Shown: positions 22,980 to 34,621 of the stretch, piece after piece
Layout of the letters: each line of letters begins with the position of its first letter
Position numbering within the stretch: position 1 is the first letter of the stretch
From: Aedes albopictus
Lineage: Eukaryota; Arthropoda; Insecta; Diptera; Culicidae
NCBI RefSeq assembly: GCF_035046485.1
Contig: NC_085138.1
Span: forward strand, 431,445,265-431,509,264
DNA length: 64,000 nt
Direction: 5' to 3'
Notes under the pieces: generated by a model
The model's database searches: none
What the model saw: the letters and a program-made list of their open reading frames with translations, nothing else
What the model was told of the DNA's origin: nothing
Made by a program: the position numbers and the translations under genes

Positions 22980-24310
22980 ATCGCTAAAAAAGTTTCTGAA
23001 GAAAAAAAATTTGGTAGACCGAATTGCTGGAGTTATTTTTAAAAGAACCCCTGGATTGATTTTAATTTTTATTTTTAGAAAAAAATTGAAATTTTTGAAT
23101 AAGTCGCCAGGGAAATTCCTGAAAAAAAAAAACATTGAAGGAATCTTTGTAAAAATTTCTGACGGAGTTTGTGGAAGATTTTCTAGATAAGCTCTTAAAG
23201 AAATCTCTGGAGGAAGCTTTGATTTTCATAAAGAATCGCTGAAAGCATTTCTGCATTAATCCGTGAAGGATTTCCTGAAAGAATTATCACACAGCTTCCT
23301 GAAAAAAAAAACCCAGAATGAATAGAAATGGACGAATCTGTTCAATATTCTATGGAAGAATTGCTAAAAGACTGCATGTTGAAAATTCTGAACGAATTCC
23401 TGGAGAAATTTTCGATGAGTTTCAAACGGCATCTACAGAAATTAACTTATGGGAATTTTAAAAAGCCACAGAAAAAAATCTTCAAAACTATTTAAGACCG
23501 CATTCCTGGAGATATTTTTGAAGGGATTCCTACTCGCCCACTCGTCTACTGTTTATCAAAGAATCTTATATGATTTTTTTAAAGGAATTTCCTGGAAAAT
23601 TTCTAAATAAATCCTTTAAGTAATCTCTATAAAAATTTCTGAATGAGTTTGTGAAAGGTTTTCTTAAATAATCGTTGGAGAAATTTCTGGAGGAACCTTG
23701 GAATTTCATAAAGAACCGCTGAAAGCATTTCTGAATGAATTGGTGGATGATCTCCTGAGAGAAGTCTCGTGGAGGTTCCTGAATAAAAAAATATCTATGG
23801 AGGATTTTTTAAAGATACCCATGAAGGTATAGAATCTACAGAATCTTTTTATTTTTAATTTATGGAGAATTCTTTAACGGAAATTTCAAAGGAAAATCCA
23901 GAAGAAATTTTGAAGAAATCCAAGAACTTTTAAAAGAATACCGTGGAAGACTTTACGTAAGGAATTCTTGGGTGATTTTCTAAAGGATTCTATAGAGCAG
24001 TTAAATTCTATAGAGCATAATCTTTAAAAAAAAAATATGGAGTAATAACGACTGAAATATCTCAATAAATTCCCGTAGGAGACTAGAGAAATCCCTGGAG
24101 AAATTTTTCGGATTATTTCTTGATATGTATATTTCTCAAAGAGCCCGTGGAGGAATTTCAGGAAAACATTGTGGGGATTTCTTCGGGGATCCATCTAGGA
24201 AATTCTTAAAAAAAAACATTATCTTCAGTTGTTTCTTTAGAAAAAAATAAACAATTTATCTCAGGAGTTTTCACGAGATTCCTCTATAGATTTCCCTAAA
24301 GGGCTTCTTC
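22980..24310. repeat. Degenerate repeat field
   Basis: Units such as AAGGAATTTCTGGAGG and AATTCCTGAAAAAA run in one strand orientation to about 24150. Weak pyrimidine-orientation units (GATTCCTCTATAGATTTCCC) follow to about 24310. No coding content is present. Confidence 0.75.
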
Positions 24311-24329
24311 TGTGTAATTCTCGGGCATT

Positions 24330-25005
24330 GGCGTTGCTAGAGTGGGTTGGTTCTAGGGGTGCCTGGACTCAGTTCGTGGTAGATCCAGAATGGTTTTTTG
24401 TGACTTTTCTGGGTAGAGTGTTCTGGTATCAGCCATTTTCCATAAAATTCGTTTAGTTGATTTTATTTGAAAGCTTTAATATAACTTTAATTAGATTGGA
24501 TAAAGCTTAAAGTTATCAAATATTAAGTGCGTGACTCCATAACAGTCGACAAGAGTAGAAGACCTACGAATCAACATTTAACAAAAAAAAAGTTATGAGT
24601 TTTTATGACGGTTTTGAAAGCCGCTACAAGATTAACTGGTCAGTATTTCTTCGGTAATAGGGCAGGTAAATATTTCAACCAGTTTCTTTGGAAATCCCAA
24701 CAGTATTTACAACATTGAAAATTTTGTCTACAATATAGTTGGGAGTTGTTTCTGTTATTCCTGTGAAAATTCCTTGATAACTCTTTTGTGAATTTCTCTA
24801 GTGAAGCATCATTTGAAAAGGGCATACAAGCATTGGGGTTAACAATGACTTCACACGTTACTCCTGAGCCCCCATTAGCTTATTCACACAAATTAAGACC
24901 GTTATCAGATAGAGCAAACATCGATCTTTCGGATAACGGTGTTCATTTGCGTGGGCGGGCTGCTGTTAGACCCTGCTTAGCGTTTTAGAAAAAAAGACAC
25001 AAGAC
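24330..25005. other. No gene recognised
   Basis: Non-repetitive spacer lies between repeat fields. A moderately GC-rich section at 24830-24990 has no conserved frame or clear splice boundaries. Confidence 0.35.
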
Positions 25006-25009
25006 CTCT

Positions 25010-25725
25010 TGGGCCCTTTTCAAATGTTGCTCCAGAATTGTTCGTCAGCAATCTTTGGGAATTTCTTCAGACATATGTATGGAAATATTTTCGGAAATTC
25101 CTTTGAAATTTCTTCGTATGTTTTTTTTTTTGCAATTTCTGTGGTTATTTCTTTTTTTTTTGTGATATCTGTTGTTGTTTTTTTTTTGCATTTTTTCGGT
25201 ATGATAGTTATTTTTTAAGAATGTATGTAGTAGTTACATTGGAATTTCAGTAGCGATTTCTTTTGAAAATTGTTTTGAAATTTCAACAGCAATTTCCCAT
25301 AAAATCCTTTGGTATTTCCTTTGTACACTTTTTCGGCAATTTTATAGTGATTCATTTTGTAATTATTTACAATTTCATATTTTTTTATTCCCGAAATAGC
25401 TTTGGCAATTTGTTTATAAATTTTATAAGCAAATATTTTTTTAAAAATTTATACGAACATATCTATGGGAATTCCTTTGGCTATTTCATCGATATTTTTT
25501 CGGCGTTTGTTTTGTGAATAACTTCGGTGTTCAGAACATTATTTGATAATTCCTTCGGATATTTGTTCAGTGAAAATTTCTTAGTCCAATAATTTGAAAA
25601 TTTATCACACAATTATTTTAAGAACTCATTTCACGAATTCTCCGGTATATTTTTTGTGGGAATTCTTTCGACTATTTCTTTGAAAATTCCTAGTCAATTT
25701 CTTCAGAATTTCAAAAGTTCTTTAT
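25010..25725. repeat. Degenerate repeat field, TTTGGCAATTTC orientation
   Basis: The units differ from the 14-19 kb domain: they favour TTCCTTTGGAATTTC and GGCAATTTC. The strand bias reverses at about 25.73 kb. Confidence 0.8.
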
Positions 25726-26665
25726 TGGCCGTGCTCAAAGAATTAACAAAGGCATTGAGATTTTCAAAAGAATAGCCGAATCAATTTGCAAAAGCGGTTC
25801 TCAAAGGAAAACCGGAAGAAATTTTAGAAAATCTTTCTGAGAAATTCCCAACGCAATTGCCGAATAAATTTCCTTCAAATTTATCTGAGAAGTTTATGAA
25901 GGAGTTACCAAAGGAATTCCCATGAGATTTGCCAAACGAATTGCTGAAGAAATTATGAAATTTTTTTTTAAGAAATTTGCTAAATCCAGTCTCAAAGTTG
26001 CCAAAGTATATTCCATTGAAGTTGCCGAAGCAATTTTCATAACAATTTCAGCAAGTAGAACGAAATTTTCGAAGCAATTTGCAAAGAATATGCCGAAGAA
26101 GGAGATTCCAGAAGAAAAAACTGTTCGATATTTCAAAGACCATGCTAGAGAAGTTCTTAAAGGAATTGCTAGAAAAATCATAGTAGGAATTCAGGGTTAG
26201 TATTCCAAAAGGAATTGCTAAAGCATTTCAAAGAAAATCCAGAAGGAATGCCCGAAAGAATTCTGGAGGAATTGCCAAAGATTTTTTTTTCTAATAAATT
26301 TTCTAAGAATTATTCCGATGAAATTTCCTAAGGATCAATCGCAGAAGTTTCCAAAATAACAATCGAAGATGTCTTCAAAAGATTTGCCTGAAAATTGTCC
26401 ACAGCAATTGCTGATAAAATTCTCAAAACAATTTCGAAGCATGTTACATCGGAGATGCCAAAAGTTTTCAAAACGAGTCTGCTGCAGGAATTCCTCAAAT
26501 ATCTACTGTGAAAATCTTGAAAAAAAAACTAAAGAATTATTATACGAAATAGTCTAAAGGATTTGCAGATGAAATTCTAAATAAATACCAAATAAATTCC
26601 GGATGGCATTGTCAAAGAAGTTTCCAAAGTAATTACCAATGAAATTTTCAAAGGAAGTGCCGAAA
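25726..26665. repeat. Degenerate repeat field, AAGGAATTGCCGAAG orientation
   Basis: These are the reverse-complement counterpart units of the preceding field (GAAATTGCCAAAGG-like). The pair gives a mirror-like domain of about 1.65 kb. The two frames at 25894-26200, on opposite strands, are repeat translations. Confidence 0.8.
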
Positions 26666-26848
26666 AATGTTTTGTAACAAAATCAGACTATGATTATTAC
26701 CAAAGAAATGATCCAAGGAGGGTATCCAAATTTTGGATTTTGTTTATGTTTTTACGTTTGAGGTCATAACAAAAAATGGAAAACACACATAGGTAACTTT
26801 TCTACATACATGAGGTCACAAAAAACCTGTAGGCAGTTTCTAACAGTT

Positions 26849-27061
26849 TGTTGTGACTGTGTATTAATAGCTTAAGAATATGTTATCCCAGAGAATGAGA
26901 TACTGTCGAAGGCGAGAGCTGAGCTACCTCTCGAGTAGTGTTGTATACGAATAGGAGAAATATAGATGAGAAATGTTGTGTCTGTAAACAGAACAAGACG
27001 TGTTTTATTATCGCTCCCGTCTTCCGTATTGCTTTCCCTTTTAACCATTTTGTTGGTTACA
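26849..27061 (+). mobile_element. Possible LTR (about 213 bp) with adjacent primer-binding-like site
   Basis: The segment starts TGTTGTGACTG and ends GGTTACA, a TG...CA frame of the usual LTR type and a plausible short LTR length. Five bases later comes TGGCGACGAGGATGGGA (from 27067), which has the TGG start and position of a tRNA primer-binding site in Ty3/gypsy-like elements. No second LTR, polypurine tract, gag or pol is recognisable, so this would be a 5' fragment. The call rests on layout only. Confidence 0.45.
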
Positions 27062-28000
27062 TCAACTGGCGACGAGGATGGGATATTTTCCATCTTCAAG
27101 ATGGGTTGGCCACCAATAATTTGTTTAAAATATGTTTTATTCGTTTAATAGCGTGCTTTGTTTAGTGCAGTTAGATGTGAAGTGCAATTTTGTGACTTTT
27201 AACTTTGTTTGGCGAGAATTTGTGTTTGATTTTTTTTGTGTAACCTTTGTGCAGTGGCATTTTTTTTACAAACACAATAGCCTATTTTTGTGAAACTTTT
27301 ATGAAATGTTTGTGATTTGAATTGATTTTTTTCCTAATTGTATGCGCTTTATTTTATCCCGTGATTTGAATACTGTTAGTTTTTTTATCATAAAGTTTGG
27401 AATTACGTATTTTTCACGGAGGCGTACTTTTGTGTGTGTGTTTTACCTATTTTTTGGAATGTCAGGCGGTTTATTTCAAATTTATTTTTATTTTTCCCTG
27501 ACAATTTCATATTTTTGCGATGCTAACATGTACATTTTTGTAACAATTACATTATAATAATGAAATTTTGTGCAGAATACATCATTTTCAGACCAGGCCA
27601 TTTTGAATCACTGAAGATTCTTTTTGTCCAGACATTTTTCTTTGGACTGGATTTTGCCTGTTTTTGTTCTATTTTAGTTAGTTCTGTTTGCTCATGGTGA
27701 GCTGTGAGCATGAGCGTCACACTTTTATATCTGGACCAACATGACAATAACGTCGCCGATCCGTATGTGAGCGCATCAGTTTTATTTGATCATCGACGAT
27801 AAGCTTTTTTTCGGGACGATTTGCTGTTGAGTGCGAGCTTTATTGAGTGCAATATTTCACTCCATATGGATGAGAGACGTGAATTGTGTGTGAGAAAAAC
27901 AGAGAGTAGATGATCAGCGTATCCAGCACATACACATAATCGAGCTGACAGATGCATCTAATGGAGTACGGAAAATTTCCTCTCAAGCCCTTTTTATCCT
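27062..28000. other. AT-rich stretch, possibly LTR-element leader, no gene
   Basis: The first 500 bases could be the untranslated leader of the putative LTR element. They are T-rich and non-coding. The rest to 28.0 kb has no supported feature. Confidence 0.35.
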
Positions 28001-28122
28001 TTAACCCTTCAGTAGTAGCGCTGTTGTATTTTGTACAATACGTTGAAAAATCTCGATTGTTGTACATAGCATCTGCGTGGTCCTGACGGCGGTGGTCGAC
28101 CGCGAGACTGAAGGAAGATTAA
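28001..28122. mobile_element. Short MITE-like repeat (copy 1 of 2)
   Basis: It begins TTAACCCTTCAGT and ends ACTGAAGGAAGATTAA, giving imperfect terminal inverted repeats. The right half matches a relative at 47424-47529, where GCGTGGT, GGCGGTG and ACCGCG are shared. Length is about 122 bp. It is non-coding. Confidence 0.55.
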
Positions 28123-29920
28123 ACACCCCTTGCTCACCCCTAAAAGGGCCTTTAGCACCTCTGAACCCCCATGAAGTTCTCCTCAAACCCCTCTGAATTC
28201 CCCTGAAATACTCTTGATTTTAAACATGTTCAATCTTATTGCTTCTATCGCCAAAAGGGCATACCGGGGTCAAAAGTTCAGTCTATCATTGAAAGTAAAC
28301 ATGTTCATGCAAAGCTGCAAAATTCATATCTTCCCTTGTTTTCACACTTTGCCATTGAAAACTGTTGTCTCAGCTAGACAAAGGAAAACAAAACACTTTC
28401 TCATTTTCTTCTACAACTACTGCGCCGCCAGAACCATCATTGTTTGCAAAAGACATTAACATATCGTTCAGCAATGTACATTAATCGTCCGAACATGAAT
28501 ACTGTATCACATTCATCCATGTAACACAACTCGAACACATGCCTACAGAATGCCTATGTCAAGCATGACTGATATAGCTAGCGCCAGCCAACCAGTCAGC
28601 CAGCCGAATTCACGTTTTACTCGTACGCAGATCACATAGGCACGAGCTTGACACCGTGATGGATAACTCGGTTGATTTCCCCCGCTAGATAATACACGCA
28701 CAGCACACTCGAGGTGGCCGGCGTTCGACGACACCACTGAAGACCTAGTGTACGGGTAGACCATTTTCAGCCAAACACCCAAATTTGGAGCATTCTTTTT
28801 CAAGTCGTCCGCGATTGTATGCTTATACGGCAGCAGCACAGCACCAAAACTCAATAGAGATCTCACCTCTGAGATTAGCTGCAACGTCGTCGTCATCCAA
28901 CGACGCGACGTCTAGGGTCTAGGCCGAACGAACAAGAGTGAGAGGTTCGTCGCTTTCTTTGGAAGTGAGCAATTGAAATCAACCGATTGACAGTTTGTTG
29001 CGGGATCGCCTATTTTTCGCCATCGAATAGACTGTCCGTCCGCCCGGTGAACACTTCGTGTGCAAGCGGTGAACATTGATTGATTTTGATCGACAGCTTA
29101 CTTATTGGGGGTGAAGATCTGGACGTAGTGAGATGGTGATCGATATCGATGTCTTGGGGAGGCCGTCGTGTACAGAGACTGTGGGATCCGAATGAATGGC
29201 TGGGATGAAATTTCGATGTGTTTAAATAGGGCACGAAACATGAGCTTGTGCATGGTTTTCAATTTTTTTTTGTGAACAATTCCTTAGCAGCATTGAGAAC
29301 GAGAAGTGATAACTCTCACAATCTCGATAATGAAGTTTTACATAAACCTTGTGGATCAAAAACATTTTTTTCATCTTCATTTGAAAAGCATGCTCACAAG
29401 AACATTATATTCATATACGCTAAACATGCTAACCCAGTTAAATGGGCCGTGACATCCATAATGCTGCCAGTTTTACACTCCAGAACAGACCACACTGACT
29501 ACCTGCCTGTCATGTGCCCATCAACCCAACAAAGCTAATTAAGCAGCGCGGTTGGTGGTAGCATTCACTACTATTGTAGCAATAATGGCACGCGAAGAGA
29601 CCACAATCGTTGTCACTGAATCATTTCACACACTGTGTCATTTATGCCACGGAAGCTTCCTCCTAAACAGCATAGCTGCGACTGGCGGCGGTGCGGTGGC
29701 AGTTCCAGCCAGCACACAATAATCTGTTTTCATTTCATTAACTTTGACCCAGACCTCCGCGAAGCAGGTGCGGACCTGACCTTCACGTCGCAATTATGTT
29801 GTGGGGCTGCTGGGGTAAAATGTGACCTCCGAAGCTTGTTGTTCGAACTGCAATCCCCTTTGACAAAATTTGGTGATTTATGTCGACGTATATGGTGGAT
29901 GGTGAGGGGGGGGGGGGATG
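28123..29920. other. No gene recognised; unique, partly GC-rich
   Basis: This begins with a short run of CCTCTGAACCCCC-like degenerate units (28130-28215), then unique DNA. The block at 28540-29250 has moderate GC content and a 117-codon minus-strand frame at 28543-28896 that I cannot relate to any family. It may be host regulatory or untranslated sequence. Confidence 0.3.
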
Positions 29921-29929
29921 GTGGTGTTT

Positions 29930-30640
29930 TCAGAATAACTTCAGGAGATTTAACGAGGAATTCAGGAAGTTTAAAGGTAGTTTAGGGTAGCTTAAGGGGT
30001 CTAAAAGGTGTAAATGGTATTCCACAAAAAATCTGGTATGTGTTTTGGGTTTCACTTTTTGAGAACGGAGTTCAGGTGATTTAATTTGGACGTTATGAGT
30101 GTTTGAAAAGAGTTTCAGTTGGTTTCATAACGATTTTAAGGTGTTGCAAGGAATTTCAAGTAGCTGGGAAACGCATTTCAAGAGCGTAATGGTGATCTTA
30201 GGGGATTTCCGGATTTTAAAGAATTTCATGAGGACTTATAATGCGTTTCAAAGGATTTCAAGGGGGTTTCAGGAAGCTTGACAAAGATTCAGAGTGTTTT
30301 AAAAATGTAAAAGGTAAGTTTCCTGAAGTTTTGAAGAGGTTTCGATGTAATTAACATAGGCTTCAGAGGAGTTTTAGGGGTTTCAGGATGTTTAGGGCGT
30401 TTCATGGGAGTTCAGGGGTTCAAGATTGCTTTTAAGGAGCTTTGGTTTCAGGAGGGTTCCTGGAGTTCCAAAAGGTTTTATAGTTTCAGGGGTCTCTACG
30501 AGGGATGTCGGTTGTTTCATAATTCATTACGAAGGTTTTAGGAGGATTATACAGAATTTCAGTGCAATTTAAGGAAGTTTTGGTAGGTTCCATGGTGTTT
30601 TAAAATGGCTTTTAGGATGTCCAAGGGAGGTTTATATGTA
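29930..30640. repeat. Degenerate G-rich repeat field (TTTCAGGGG units)
   Basis: Loosely repeated GGTTTCAGGGG/AGGATTTCAAG units run in one strand orientation. The family resembles 52320-52517, 53846-53960 and, reversed, 61310-61500. No coding content is present. Confidence 0.75.
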
Positions 30641-30699
30641 TTTCCGGAAGCACTCCAGAAAGTTGCTGGGGACCAAAAACTTATTAAACTCATCACTTG

Positions 30700-31250
30700 G
30701 CGAAACATAGTTACATGAGGCTGTGCGGGCATAAACTTTGTTAACAATGCTTGACATGATCTCGCGTTTCGATTCGAAGACCTACGCTTAAGGGAACGTG
30801 TGTCGCGACAGAATTATCGTATCACAGCTAGAAAAGTTTATGATCAATTTGTAAGGCCAAGTTCGCATCAAAATTAACGATAACCTTAAAAAAACTTAAA
30901 CAATGATCCAAACATTTATCTCAGTAAATCCAGCAATTCTACGAGCTTTTTCCTCTCTATCAACTGACTGCAAGGACGTGGCTACTGTCGTTATTGAGTG
31001 AAATAGTTAAAGAGAAATTATTGAACCATGTTCCGTGAGTATCGTTATCACTATTTCTCTTACTCAATCATCTTTTCAGTTGATTCTTTGTACATTTCTC
31101 ACTAGTTGCGTTCATACACAGAGAAGCATCCAAAAATATGTGCAGTACGTCTTTTCTATGGAGAATATCAAAATCATAAACTACTTATTTGTTCGGTTTA
31201 ATTTTTTATTTTTTGGAAATTCGATCGAAAAATGAAAATGTGTTCCACAT
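30700..31250. other. No gene recognised
   Basis: This is AT-rich spacer with an imperfect inverted repeat around 30990-31070 (GAGTGAAATAGT against ACTATTTCTC). It is not strong enough to call. Confidence 0.35.
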
Positions 31251-31462
31251 TTCTTTGGGACACTCTTTTGACAATTCCTTTGTTTTCTCCAGTAATTCAT
31301 TTGACAACGTTTTAAAGACTTATTTCGGTAACTTCTATAAGAATTCCTTCGACTCTTATTGAGAAAATCGAATCAGTATTCCTTTGGGGATTTTCTTAGG
31401 AATTTCTTTGGAAATTACTTTGAAAAATCCTACCGCCATTCTTCAGTTAGATAGATAGTAAG
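31251..31462. repeat. Degenerate repeat field (TTCCTTTGGGAATTTC units)
   Basis: This is a short block of the degenerate AATTCC family, directly before a tetranucleotide repeat. Confidence 0.65.
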
Positions 31463-31464
31463 TA

Positions 31465-31522
<58 letters not shown>

Positions 31523-31523
31523 A
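31465..31523. repeat. (GTTA)n microsatellite
   Basis: About fourteen tandem TTAG/GTTA units occur here, preceded by GATA and TAAG variants. Confidence 0.97.
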
Positions 31524-31562
31524 TTACCTCCGGAAATTTCTCATGTTCTTTTCTGGAAATTA

Positions 31563-32870
31563 CTAAATATGTGAGTTTCTTTGAAAATTTCTACGACTAT
31601 ATTCATTTATTATATGTTGTAGAGAGTGATAATCATATCGCATATTTCTTCGGAGGCCACCCTTAGGCACATTAACCAATGGGTGCTCTCGAGGTGCTCC
31701 ACGTTTCGATTGACCGTTATCAAGCTCTAGGCTGTTTGACATACTTTTGGACAACGCCAAGATCGCCACTGATGATTTTTTGCAGGTGTATACCACGTAG
31801 CCACTGCAGTTTAGTTTGTCATCGATCGTGTCACATAGCTGCTTCAGTGACCACTTGGAGATGATCGGGCATCCGTTCGTAATGACCGGCGTCCGATGCT
31901 CTGACCTGCGTTTTTTACAAACACCGTTTTGTGATCGGCATGCTCCAGCTATCTGATAGAATGTGTCGCGGTTGGCTCCACCTCCTCTAATCGACTCACT
32001 GCATACCACAACCGTAATGTCATCGACAAAACCATCTAGCTTTACGTTTAGAAGCAGAGTAAACCTCAATACGCCGTATTTAGTTCGCCGCGTTTCGTAC
32101 TACCGGCTTCTGGTGATGCTGTAGCTCATCTCTCTTTCCTCGATGTCGTAAAGGAATACCCTGTTCCGGAAGTTTAGGACTCAGCATATACTTTCCAAAA
32201 CTCCTTGTTGATGTATTAGTTACTGACCTGCCGAACTGGTTATTCGAGAGCCCGGAATTATGCGACCTCTCGCTCGGTATGGACCATCAACCTCGACAAA
32301 ATAATTCGCTTCAACAGCTTTCCGGCGGTGCGCAGCAGACAGATAGGTCAGTACGCCAGTAGGCGGCTTCCTGTGTTTGGGCAGTTGTGCCAATCTTTGT
32401 TACTTCCCCCTTCCTAGAAATTCACCTCTGTCCAGGTATAGCTGTGTCAGGCGAGTTGCAATGGCTGCTACAACGGCTACGATCGGAATAGCGTCTGGAC
32501 CCGGTGCCTTATTCACATTAAGCGTCTTTGCTATTGTGATGAGGTCCTCGTTTGTTACTGAAGCACCCTGGTTTTGGCTGGTTGAGCCGTTGGGAACGGG
32601 ACCCCATGGTCATGAATCGTAGCGCGAAAACAGTGTTTACGCGATCTTCTGCCTATCCTGTAAGCAACCACGAACCCCTGTGTTGGCTGACTGGCAGAGG
32701 TTATCCAAGCACGTCCACTTACGCGTATCAATGTCCTTGTTAAGTACAAGTTTAACCACCTTGTAGACCCCGCTTTGCTCTGCTGTACCCTCATTGGTAC
32801 GAGCTCTTGGCACCCAATAAGGGTACAGTGGAGTCTGGGCGCTGGTTCCAAGAAGGTATCTTCTTGACAT
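31563..32870 (-). pseudogene. R1-clade LINE ORF2 relic (reverse transcriptase)
   Basis: On the minus strand, in order: a linker near 32700-32650 (CLDNLCQSANTG); VTNEDLITIAKTLNVNKAPGPD near 32560-32495, the start of the RT domain; LPKHRKPPTG near 32375; then the catalytic box as GFVDDITVV, with the two aspartates at 32019-32024; then TIDDKLN and YTCKKSSVAILALS near 31820-31755, the typical R1-type segment after the palm. Stops and frameshifts break it repeatedly, and several blocks between the RT start and FVDD are decayed. It is a long-dead copy with no endonuclease or ORF1 in the window. Confidence 0.8.
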
Positions 32871-32929
32871 TTCAGCGTTACACGAGCAGCAACTGTAAAG
32901 TCAGTCAAATAAGCTACGTTAATCCTAGG

Positions 32930-33655
32930 TATTTCAGCTGAAGTTTTTCAATCGCTTTCTTCTAGAGTTCCTCTAGGGTTGCGTCTCGAGTTTCCACGAA
33001 TATTTCTCTTGAAAATTCTCCAGAAACTCCTGCTGAAGTTCGTCTGAGAGATTCTTCTACCAGTGCAGTGGTGGTAGTTCTTACCCGGATTCTTTCTTGA
33101 GTCTCATTATGAATTCGTCAATAAGTTTCCTCCAGGGTTTATCTTGGTGCTCCTCCAGTTATTCTTCTTGGAGTTGATTTAAAACTTTCTTCAAGATATT
33201 TTTCTCGGATTCTTCCGAAAGTTTCTCTATGAATTCCTAATGAGGCTTCTCAAAAGAATGCTTCTGATGCTTCTTAAAAGATTTGTTTTGAATATTCTTT
33301 AAACATTTCTATTGGAGTTTCCTTCAGAGATTTTCCTAGAGTTTTTTAATAGATTCTCCCTGGAGTTTCTTCTCGGAATTTTTGTGGGAATTCATCTAGT
33401 GATTTCAACTAAAGTTCATCTAGGAATTCGCTCCTTGAGTTTCTTTGGGGATTCTCCCTGGAGCATAATCAGAAACTCTCTTTGTAGTTGCTTCTGGAAA
33501 TCTTCCGTAAGTTTCTGTAGCGGTTACCGGAGTTTCAGCAGCTCTAGTCTATGGTTTCCTCAAGGGGGTTCGTTTGATATTCCTTCTAAGGGATTCCTAC
33601 AGAGTTCTACTACATCATCTCGTCGATGCTACCGCAACTTCGCAAGGTCACGAAC
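32930..33655. repeat. Degenerate repeat field (GAGTTTCTTCAGG units)
   Basis: Units such as GAAGTTTCTCTGGAGTTTC recur with low conservation. The 117-codon frame at 33312-33665 is the translation of this repeat and is not called a gene. Confidence 0.7.
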
Positions 33656-34044
33656 ACATGTGTAATTCTCGATTTCATCGCTGATGTCGGGTCATATATG
33701 ATATGACCTCTCCGGTCTCATTGAAGACCGGTACTATTTTGCCCCTTTTTTGGGCTGCAAAACGGTGAGTCGATAAGGAGAGCGTCCAATATAGCTCTGG
33801 TCCTCACAAGTTCCTACCTCATGCTTCCACGGGTCAAGCGATGACAAAAACCGCCAGCTAAGAGTTGTGTGCTTAGCTGGTAGTGCAGCCTGGGCACTGT
33901 TGTCCTTCTGACTTCAGCTAGATTGAGGAGGTACGATCCGAGTGTCTGTTCACCAAGGAGGTGCGGCTCAAACAGCGTCTCTTCTGGCATCCAGCGGCTG
34001 AGTAAGAAACGCTGCACCACGCCCAGCTAGATCCAAGGTGGTAG

Positions 34045-34621
34045 CCCCATCAGCGTGGTCGTCCTAGTGTTGGTTGGGACGTTAAACAGAACTGGCACAA
34101 TGGCCCTCCGGCGAGACAGGACTGTTGGCGTAGGCCCAAGCCACCCGTAAAAATCCCCATTGCGAATAACATAGGAGAAAATACGACTCGATACAATCGG
34201 CAAAGACCCACGCGACGAAATAAGGACTACGATTGGAAACTTGGAACATGGAATTGCAAGTCACTAGGTTTCGCAGGATGTGACAGGATAATCTACGACG
34301 AACTACATCCTCGCAACTTCGACATCGTGGCGTTGCAGGAACTTTGTTGGACTGGACAGAAAGTGTGGAAAAGCGGGCATCGAGCGGCTACCTTCTACCA
34401 AAGCTGTGGCACCACCAATGAACTGGGAACAGGATTTATAGTGTTGGGCAAGATGCGACAACGTGTGATCGGGTGGCAGCCGATCAACGCAAGGATGTGC
34501 ATGTTGAGAGTTAAGGGCCGTTTCTTCAACTACAGTATCATCAACGTCCACTGCCCACACGAAGGGAGACCCGATGACGAGAAAGAAGTGATCTACGCGC
34601 AGTTAGAGCAAACATACGATG
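34045..34621 (+). pseudogene. RTE ORF, endonuclease N-terminal half
   Basis: The frame is open from a stop at 34042 and shows the apurinic-endonuclease-like fold start: KLGTWNCKSL with the catalytic Asn at 34252-34254, then FDIVALQELCWTG with the catalytic Glu at 34339-34341, then ELGTGFIV and FNYSIINVHCPHEG. The first in-frame ATG is at 34327, after both motifs, so the real start was further upstream or non-AUG, or the ATG was lost. The frame is cut at EQTYD by the Transib-like insertion. Its continuation begins at 36187 in another register, and the two rejoin in frame if the insertion and one 5-bp duplication are removed. Confidence 0.85.

Noticed and set aside
28543..28896. 117-codon minus-strand frame
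   Set aside because: No motif, signal or membrane pattern supports a real protein. It may be chance in GC-richer DNA.
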